In this document: one piece after another, positions 59,212 to 64,000 of the stretch | How the letters are laid out: each line of letters begins with the position of its first letter | How positions within the stretch are numbered: the stretch's first letter is position 1 | Source of the DNA: Arthrobacter horti | GTDB lineage: Bacteria; Actinomycetota; Actinomycetes; Actinomycetales; Micrococcaceae | DNA: 64,000 bases | Reading direction: 5' to 3' | NCBI RefSeq assembly: GCF_030731045.1 | Contig: NZ_JAVALS010000002.1 | Coordinates: forward strand, 310,001-374,000 | Position numbers and translations under genes: made by a program | Notes under the pieces: generated by a model | The model's database searches: none | What the model saw: the letters and a program-made list of their open reading frames with translations, nothing else | Told to the model about the DNA's origin: nothing

Positions 59212-61269
59212 TCAGCCCGCACTGTGCCGGCCGCGGGTGGCCAGGTAGAGCGCGGCCTCCTTCTGAAGCTGCCGTTCGGCGTCGAGCTCGGCCTGAAGCC
59301 GGGTCAGCTCGGCGGCCGACGCCGCCTGCTGCTCGGACACCTTGATCTGCGCCAGGAGCTGGGCATTGACCCGTTCCGCCAAGCGCGAGATCTGGTCCTG
59401 CTGACGGGCCAGGATCAGTTGCGTCTGCTGCACCGCGGCCAGCGTCTCCCCCAGGTCCGGGCCGGATTCCAGCGCCTCGCTCGGTTCCTCGTCTCGCTCA
59501 GCCAGGAGGAGCCGGAGCTCGGAATCGAGGCCGCGCTGCAGCGGATCGCCGGCAGCCCGTGCCGCCGCGGCGGCACGCCGTGCCCGTAGCTCCACCGGAT
59601 CCATCGACGGCGCCACCGGATCGAAACCGTCCACGACGCCGGCCGGCGTCGCCTCGGCGAGCGGCTCGCCGTCGGTGAGGGCCGCCGTCGCGCCTTCCGG
59701 AGAGGCCGCAGCGCCCTCGGCGCCCGATGCGGTCTTGGAAGCCACCATCTCCACTGTCTTGCGCAGCGGCACCTCCTTGATGAAGAGCACGGCCAGGACC
59801 GCGACGACGGCCACGATGCCGGCGATCCAGAAGATCTGGGCCGAGGCGTCACCGAAGGCGGCCTTGACGATGTTCGCGATCGGGCCGGGCATGTCCTTGA
59901 TGTCCAGGCTGGTGCTGGAGGCGCCGGAGCCTTCCGGGACCGGGATGTGGTGATCGATGAAGCCCTGCTTGATCAGATCGGCCGAACGGTTGCCCAGCAC
60001 GGCGCCCAGGACGGACACGCCGATGGCACCGCCCACAGTCCGGAAGAATGCCACGGAGGCACTCGCGGATCCGATGTCCCGGGGAGCCACGGTGTTCTGC
60101 ACCGCCAGGACCAGGTTCTGCATGGTCATGCCGAGGCCCAGGCCCAGGACGGCCATGTAGATGGCGGTGGTGACGAAATCCGTCTGATGGTCGATGGTGC
60201 CGAGCAGGAGCATGCCGGCCGCGGTGAACACGGTGCCGGCCACCAGGTAGGCCTTCCACTTGCCGAAGCGGCTGATGAGCTGGCCTGCCACGGTGGAACC
60301 GACCAGGTTGGCGAAGATCATCGGCAGGGTGAGCAGACCGGCCTCGGTGGGCGTGGAGCCACGGGCCACCTGGAAGTACTGGCCCAGGAAGGAGGAAGAG
60401 CCGTACATGGCCACACCGATCGCCACGGAGGCGATGATGCTCAGGGCGGTGGTGCGGTTGGAGATGATCTTCAGCGGGATGATCGGCTCGGCCACCTTGG
60501 TCTCGACCACGATGAAGAGGATCAGGCCCACCACGGCGCCGCCCACCATCGCGGCGGTCTGCCAGGACCACCAGTCGTAGTAGTCCGGGTTGCCGGCGAA
60601 GGAGACCCAGATGAGGAGAGTGGAGACGGCGGCGCTGAGCAGGATGGTGCCGAGCCAGTCGATGCGGGCCTTGCGACGGATCTGCGGGAGCTTCAGGGTC
60701 ATCTGCAGCAGGATGAGCGCGATGATGGCCAGCGGCACACAGACGTAGAAGGTCCAGCGCCAGCCCCAGTGGTCCACGATCAGGCCGCCGAGCAGCGGGC
60801 CGCCGGCGGTGCCGACAGCCAGCACGGCGCCGAGGTAGCCGGAGTACTTGCCGCGCTCACGCGGGGCGATCATGACGCCCATGATGGCCTGGGACAGGGC
60901 GATCAGACCGCCCATACCGATGCCTTGGATGACGCGGGCGGTCAGCAGCATGCCGATGTTCGGGGAGAGGCCGGCCACCACGGAACCGGCCACGAAAATC
61001 ACGATGGACAGCTGGACCAGGAGCTTCTTGTCGAAGAGGTCGGCGAGCTTGCCCCAGATGGGCGTGGTGACGGCGCTGGCCAGCATGGAGGCCGTGATCA
61101 CCCAGGCGAAGTCCGTCTGGGTGCCCTTGAGGTCCGAGATGATGGTGGGGAGGGCGTTCGAGACGATCGTGCTGGACACGATCGCCGTGAAGAAGGCAGC
61201 CAGAAGGCCGGTGAAGGCCTCCATGATCTGCCGGTGGCTCATGGGCTGAGCCTCGGCGGGGGGATTCAT
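59212..61269 (-). CDS. DHA2 (EmrB/QacA) drug-efflux MFS protein with coiled-coil tail
   Basis: About 685 residues. Residues 1-530 are a 14-span DHA2 exporter, with IVSSTIVSNALPTIISDLKG, the motif A region WGKLADLFDKK and the antiporter motif C-like LAVGTAGGPLLGG. The remaining 150 residues are cytosolic: an Ala/Gly/Pro linker, RARRAAAAARAAGDP, then a long heptad-like helix (LAAVQQTQLILARQQDQISR, AQLLAQIKVSEQQAAS). This coiled-coil extension is unusual for the family. It lies four bases after the MarR gene, so it is almost surely regulated by it. ATG 61269 has AGGAG nine bases upstream. Confidence 0.93.
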   Translation of the reverse strand: MNPPAEAQPMSHRQIMEAFTGLLAAFFTAIVSSTIVSNALPTIISDLKGTQTDFAWVITASMLASAVTTPIWGKLADLFDKKLLVQLSIVIFVAGSVVAGLSPNIGMLLTARVIQGIGMGGLIALSQAIMGVMIAPRERGKYSGYLGAVLAVGTAGGPLLGGLIVDHWGWRWTFYVCVPLAIIALILLQMTLKLPQIRRKARIDWLGTILLSAAVSTLLIWVSFAGNPDYYDWWSWQTAAMVGGAVVGLILFIVVETKVAEPIIPLKIISNRTTALSIIASVAIGVAMYGSSSFLGQYFQVARGSTPTEAGLLTLPMIFANLVGSTVAGQLISRFGKWKAYLVAGTVFTAAGMLLLGTIDHQTDFVTTAIYMAVLGLGLGMTMQNLVLAVQNTVAPRDIGSASASVAFFRTVGGAIGVSVLGAVLGNRSADLIKQGFIDHHIPVPEGSGASSTSLDIKDMPGPIANIVKAAFGDASAQIFWIAGIVAVVAVLAVLFIKEVPLRKTVEMVASKTASGAEGAAASPEGATAALTDGEPLAEATPAGVVDGFDPVAPSMDPVELRARRAAAAARAAGDPLQRGLDSELRLLLAERDEEPSEALESGPDLGETLAAVQQTQLILARQQDQISRLAERVNAQLLAQIKVSEQQAASAAELTRLQAELDAERQLQKEAALYLATRGRHSAG

Positions 61270-61273
61270 GCGG

Positions 61274-61744
61274 TCAGACTCCTGCAAGGGTGGTGGGCTG
61301 AGTGGTCGCGCGCTTGTGAGTGCGCAGGGCGGAGGCGAGGCCGGCGAGGTGGGAGCGGCAGTCCTGGGCCTGCTCTTCGCTCCACTCACCCAGGAGACTC
61401 ACCAGGGTCTGCGCCCGGAGCTCCTCGGCGTGGGCCAGCTGTTCCTGCCCGGCGGGAGTCACCTCCAGAAGCTGGGCCCTGCGGTCCTGCGGGTCGCGGT
61501 CACGGCGGATGAAGCCACGCTCCTCCAGTTCGGCCAGGTGCCGGCTCAGCACGGGGGAGCTGATCCCCAGCTTCTGCGCGATGTCCACCGCACGCCCACC
61601 GTGTTCGGTGACCATGTGGAGCACCCCGAGCAGCGCGGCGCTGGTACCGGGAGCCGTGGAGTCATGGGAGAGGCAGCGCAGCGATCGCTGCAGGTCCACG
61701 ATCCCGCGGATGAGGTCCCTGGCGGTGTCCTGTTCGACGGCCAT
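61274..61744 (-). CDS. MarR-family regulator
   Basis: About 156 residues. Winged helix with GGRAVDIAQKLGISSPVLSR, HLAELEERGFIRRDRDPQDR and the wing RRAQLLEVTPAG. ATG 61744 is preceded by AAGGAGG at five bases. Two similar boxes upstream would be its operators. Likely a ligand-released repressor of the exporter gene that follows it. Confidence 0.93.
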   Translation of the reverse strand: MAVEQDTARDLIRGIVDLQRSLRCLSHDSTAPGTSAALLGVLHMVTEHGGRAVDIAQKLGISSPVLSRHLAELEERGFIRRDRDPQDRRAQLLEVTPAGQEQLAHAEELRAQTLVSLLGEWSEEQAQDCRSHLAGLASALRTHKRATTQPTTLAGV

Positions 61745-61760
61745 CCGATCCTCCTTTTGA

Positions 61761-61803
61761 TTGCTTATGGAAACTATATACCTAATAAGTTGCTTAGGCA
61801 AAC
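61761..61803. promoter_or_regulatory. MarR operators (two direct repeats)
   Basis: TTGCTTATGGAAAC (61761-61774) and TTGCTTAGGCAAAC (61790-61803), the latter with palindromic core TTGC-TTAG-GCAA, spaced 29 bases and lying over the AT-rich promoter of the MarR-MFS operon. One is a near copy of the other, fitting binding of two dimers. Confidence 0.68.
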
Positions 61804-61832
61804 GAATATTCCCGAGGTGGAAGGGCGGCCGG

Positions 61833-61881
61833 GGACGACGAAGCGCCCGGACTCCAGGGAGTGCCGGGCGCTTCGTCGTCC
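61833..61881 (-). terminator. Terminator of tadA
   Basis: Perfect 18-base arms (61833-61850 and 61864-61881) with a 13-base loop that itself folds (ACTCC/GGAGT). Starts ten bases past the tadA stop. Confidence 0.82.
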
Positions 61882-61890
61882 GCCGTGGTG

Positions 61891-62391
61891 TCAGCCGCGA
61901 TGCGCGGCGAAGAAGTCTCTCAGCAGGCCGCCGCATTCCGCCTCGCGGACGCCGGCGTACACCTCCACCCAGTGATTGAGACGGCGCTCGCGGAGGATGT
62001 CGAACACGGACCCCGCGGCGCCGGCCTTCTCGTCCCAGGCGCCGAACACCACGCGGGGGATCCGGCTGAGCACGATCGCCCCCGCGCACATGGCGCACGG
62101 TTCCAGGGTCACCACCAGGGTGCAGTCCTCCAGGCGCCAGCCGTCCGGGGAGTGCCCGACGGCGGCGGCCCGCTCGCGCAGTGCGGAGGCGCCGGCGCGG
62201 ATGGCCACCACCTCGGCGTGAGCGGTGGGGTCTCCCAGCGCCTCCCGCTCATTGCGCCCGGTGGCGAGCACCGCGCCGTCGGGCCCCAGGAGGACGGCCC
62301 CAATGGGCACGTCCTGGGTGAGCAGCGCGGCCCGCGCCTCATCGAGCGCCAGGTCCATCCAGCGCTCGTGCTCGGCGTCGCGGGGAATCAT
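61891..62391 (-). CDS. tadA: tRNA adenosine(34) deaminase
   Basis: About 166 residues. Zinc-dependent cytidine/deoxycytidylate-deaminase fold with [14 protein letters not shown] (His ligand and catalytic Glu) and [17 protein letters not shown] (two Cys ligands). It converts A34 of tRNA-Arg(ACG) to inosine and is usually essential. Divergent from upp with only 36 bases between the starts; this pairing is frequent in actinobacteria. Confidence 0.94.
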   Translation of the reverse strand: MIPRDAEHERWMDLALDEARAALLTQDVPIGAVLLGPDGAVLATGRNEREALGDPTAHAEVVAIRAGASALRERAAAVGHSPDGWRLEDCTLVVTLEPCAMCAGAIVLSRIPRVVFGAWDEKAGAAGSVFDILRERRLNHWVEVYAGVREAECGGLLRDFFAAHRG

Positions 62392-62427
62392 GGGTTCAAG
62401 CGTATCCGTGCTGATAAATTTGGGCGC

Positions 62428-63072
62428 ATGCGCACCATCGTCGTGGATCACCCGCTCGTCGCCCATAAGCTCACCGTGCTGCGGGACAAGACGACGCCGT
62501 CGCCCGTCTTCCGCCAGCTCACCGAGGAACTCGTGACCCTGTTGGCTTACGAGGCCACCCGCGAGGTGCGCACGCAGCCCGTCACCATCGAGACCCCGGT
62601 GGCCACCACCGTCGGCACCGCGTTCACCAAGCCGACGCCCCTGGTGGTCCCGATCCTCCGTGCCGGCCTCGGCATGCTGGAGGGCATGACCAAGCTGGTC
62701 CCCACTGCGGAGGTCGGCTTCCTGGGCATGGCCCGGGATGAGCACACGCTGGACATCATCACCTACGCCGAGCGCCTCCCGGAGGACCTCACGGGCCGCC
62801 AGGTGTTCGTCCTGGACCCCATGCTCGCCACCGGCGGCACGCTGCGTGAAGCCATCAAGTTCCTGTTCCGCCGCGGCGCGGATGAGGTCACCTGCATCTG
62901 CCTCCTGGCCGCCCCGGAGGGCCTGGCCAAGCTGGAGGAGGAACTCGCCGACGCGAAGGTCACCGTGGTGCTCGCCTCGATCGACGACCACCTGAATGAG
63001 AAGGCCTACATCGTCCCCGGCCTGGGCGACGCCGGCGACCGACTGTACGGCGTGGCGCAGGAGATCCGTTAG
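62428..63072 (+). CDS. upp: Uracil phosphoribosyltransferase
   Basis: About 214 residues, usual length. It makes UMP from uracil and PRPP. Family parts: [57 protein letters not shown] (PRPP loop) and [22 protein letters not shown] box nine bases before the ATG and no Shine-Dalgarno site suggest leaderless mRNA. Stop overlaps the convergent kinase gene by four bases. Confidence 0.97.
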   Translation: MRTIVVDHPLVAHKLTVLRDKTTPSPVFRQLTEELVTLLAYEATREVRTQPVTIETPVATTVGTAFTKPTPLVVPILRAGLGMLEGMTKLVPTAEVGFLGMARDEHTLDIITYAERLPEDLTGRQVFVLDPMLATGGTLREAIKFLFRRGADEVTCICLLAAPEGLAKLEEELADAKVTVVLASIDDHLNEKAYIVPGLGDAGDRLYGVAQEIR

Positions 63073-64000
63073 GCACTGGACCCGGCCGGCGGGAGCTCCA
63101 CCGAGAACACGGTCTTCCCGGGCCTCGAGTCCAGGGACACCTGGCCGCCGTGCGCCTGCACGATCGCCTGGACGATCGACAGTCCCAGTCCCGTGGACCC
63201 GCCCGTGCGCGCCTTGTCCGCACGGGTGAACCGGGAGAAGACCTCCGGCTGCAGCTCGTCCGGGATGCCCGGGCCGTCGTCGCTCACGCGGAGGACCGGC
63301 CGTCCGTCCTCGGTGACCTCCACGGCCACCTCCACCTTGGTGCCCCCCGGGGTGTGCTTCTGCGCGTTGGTCAGCAGATTGACCAGCACCTGCCGCAGCC
63401 GGGCCGGATCGACCCAGGCGTCCACGGTTCCCGCCGGCACGGAGAGGCGCCAGTCGTGGCCCTGGTCCTGGGCGCGCTTCTCCATGACCTCATCCACGGC
63501 CAGCTGCACCAGATCCACGGACCGGCCCTGAACCTGCTGTGATTCGTCCATGCGGGCCAGCGTCAGCAGGTCCTCCACCAGGCCGGTCATGCGCTGGGCC
63601 TGACTCCGGACCCGGGAAAGGGACTCCTTGCCCTGCTCGCTGAGCTCCTCGGTCAGGGAGATCATCTCGCTGTAGCCCTGGATGGCGGTGAGCGGGGTGC
63701 GCAGTTCATGAGAGGCGTCCGCGACGAACTGCCGGGCCTTCATCTCCGAGGCATGGCGCACCGCCAGGGCGCCGCCCACATTGTCCAGCATGCGGTTGAA
63801 CGCGTGGCCCACGCTGCCCACCTCCGTGTCCGGGTCCGTGGCCTCGGACGGCACGCGCACGGTCAACGCCACCTCGCCGACGTCCAGCTTGGCGTCCGCC
63901 ACGTGCCCGGCCACGGCGCTCAGCTGCGCCAGCGGGCGCAGAGTGCGGCGGATCAGCCAGGTGCCGACGACGGCGCAGATCACCAGCGCGCTGCCGGCCA
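63069..64000 (-). CDS. Sensor histidine kinase, 3' part (runs off window)
   Basis: At least 304 residues of the C-terminal part. A membrane span and HAMP domain ([20 protein letters not shown]) lead to HisKA with [20 protein letters not shown] (phospho-His), then HATPase_c with N-box [11 protein letters not shown]1 [10 protein letters not shown]-box [11 protein letters not shown] and G2 [18 protein letters not shown]. All kinase residues look intact. The N-terminal sensor and any partner regulator lie past 64000. OmpR-partner type, similar to TcrY/PhoR-class kinases. Confidence 0.93.
   Translation of the reverse strand, partial: AGSALVICAVVGTWLIRRTLRPLAQLSAVAGHVADAKLDVGEVALTVRVPSEATDPDTEVGSVGHAFNRMLDNVGGALAVRHASEMKARQFVADASHELRTPLTAIQGYSEMISLTEELSEQGKESLSRVRSQAQRMTGLVEDLLTLARMDESQQVQGRSVDLVQLAVDEVMEKRAQDQGHDWRLSVPAGTVDAWVDPARLRQVLVNLLTNAQKHTPGGTKVEVAVEVTEDGRPVLRVSDDGPGIPDELQPEVFSRFTRADKARTGGSTGLGLSIVQAIVQAHGGQVSLDSRPGKTVFSVELPPAGSSA

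Noticed and set aside
61891-62991. Long minus-strand frame joining tadA with a region antisense to upp
   Set aside because: The deaminase begins at [10 protein letters not shown] (62391); the extension is the reverse of upp and has no ribosome site.
1-64000. CRISPR array, insertion sequence or rRNA operon
   Set aside because: No regularly spaced short repeats, no transposase-like frame and no rRNA sequence were seen. The repeats present are single palindromes or the 3.8 kb cassette duplication.

Overview
The window is chromosomal DNA from a high-GC Gram-positive actinobacterium, most likely a member of the Micrococcaceae close to Arthrobacter. Pointers are the dense GC-rich coding, many GTG/TTG and apparently leaderless starts, a mycothiol-type formaldehyde dehydrogenase, a DtxR/IdeR-type iron box, an actinobacterial ECF sigma factor carrying its own zinc-finger/membrane tail, and an Lgt with a long acidic tail. 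The genus is an inference from gene content only.

Layout. 0-5 kb: iron(III) ABC importer (lipoprotein and permease) behind an iron box, a GH76 mannanase-like enzyme and an AraC regulator. 5-11.3 kb: a two-component pair with an unusual kinase, an acyl-CoA dehydrogenase, a DUF1684 protein and a GGDEF-like remnant protein. 11.4-15 kb: ECF sigma/anti-sigma fusion and two ATP-grasp-type proteins. 15-22.5 kb: a three-gene polysaccharide cassette (PIG-L deacetylase, processive GT2 synthase, secreted protein) present twice in tandem, each copy preceded by the same structured leader RNA. 22.6-30.7 kb: PEP carboxylase, DedA, carbamate kinase, a DUF2877 (AllH-like) protein, a wrecked reading frame and an NCS1 permease. 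30.7-41 kb: housekeeping and small regulatory pairs (RluA, YhhN, HAD, VOC, ArsR/SRPBCC, MocR/YczE, Lgt, formaldehyde detoxification). 40.3-52 kb: Nei-type glycosylase with the Lhr helicase, a YcnI group, and TetR with an amidohydrolase and an APC permease. 52.2-54.4 kb: a Ro60/Rsr (TROVE) gene directly preceded on the same strand by about 550 bases holding five tRNA-like modules. 54.6-57 kb: a 36-residue basic protein, a sunset-domain remnant, HipBA and tRNA-Ser(CGA). 57-64 kb: winged-helix (AlkZ-like) protein, VIT1 transporter, MarR/MFS pair, TadA, Upp and the 3' part of a sensor kinase.

The most interesting system is the Ro60 gene with its tRNA-like array. Bacterial Y RNAs that work with Rsr are known to mimic tRNA. 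Here there appear to be five T-arm modules in a row, three of them foldable as acceptor-sealed (permuted) tRNA shapes and two as open-acceptor shapes without a proper D or anticodon loop. The second is the pair of leader RNAs in front of the duplicated polysaccharide cassettes: their hairpins are conserved with compensating base changes, which points to a regulatory RNA whose class I do not recognise. All folds were done by eye and all family names rest on recognised motifs, not on searches.
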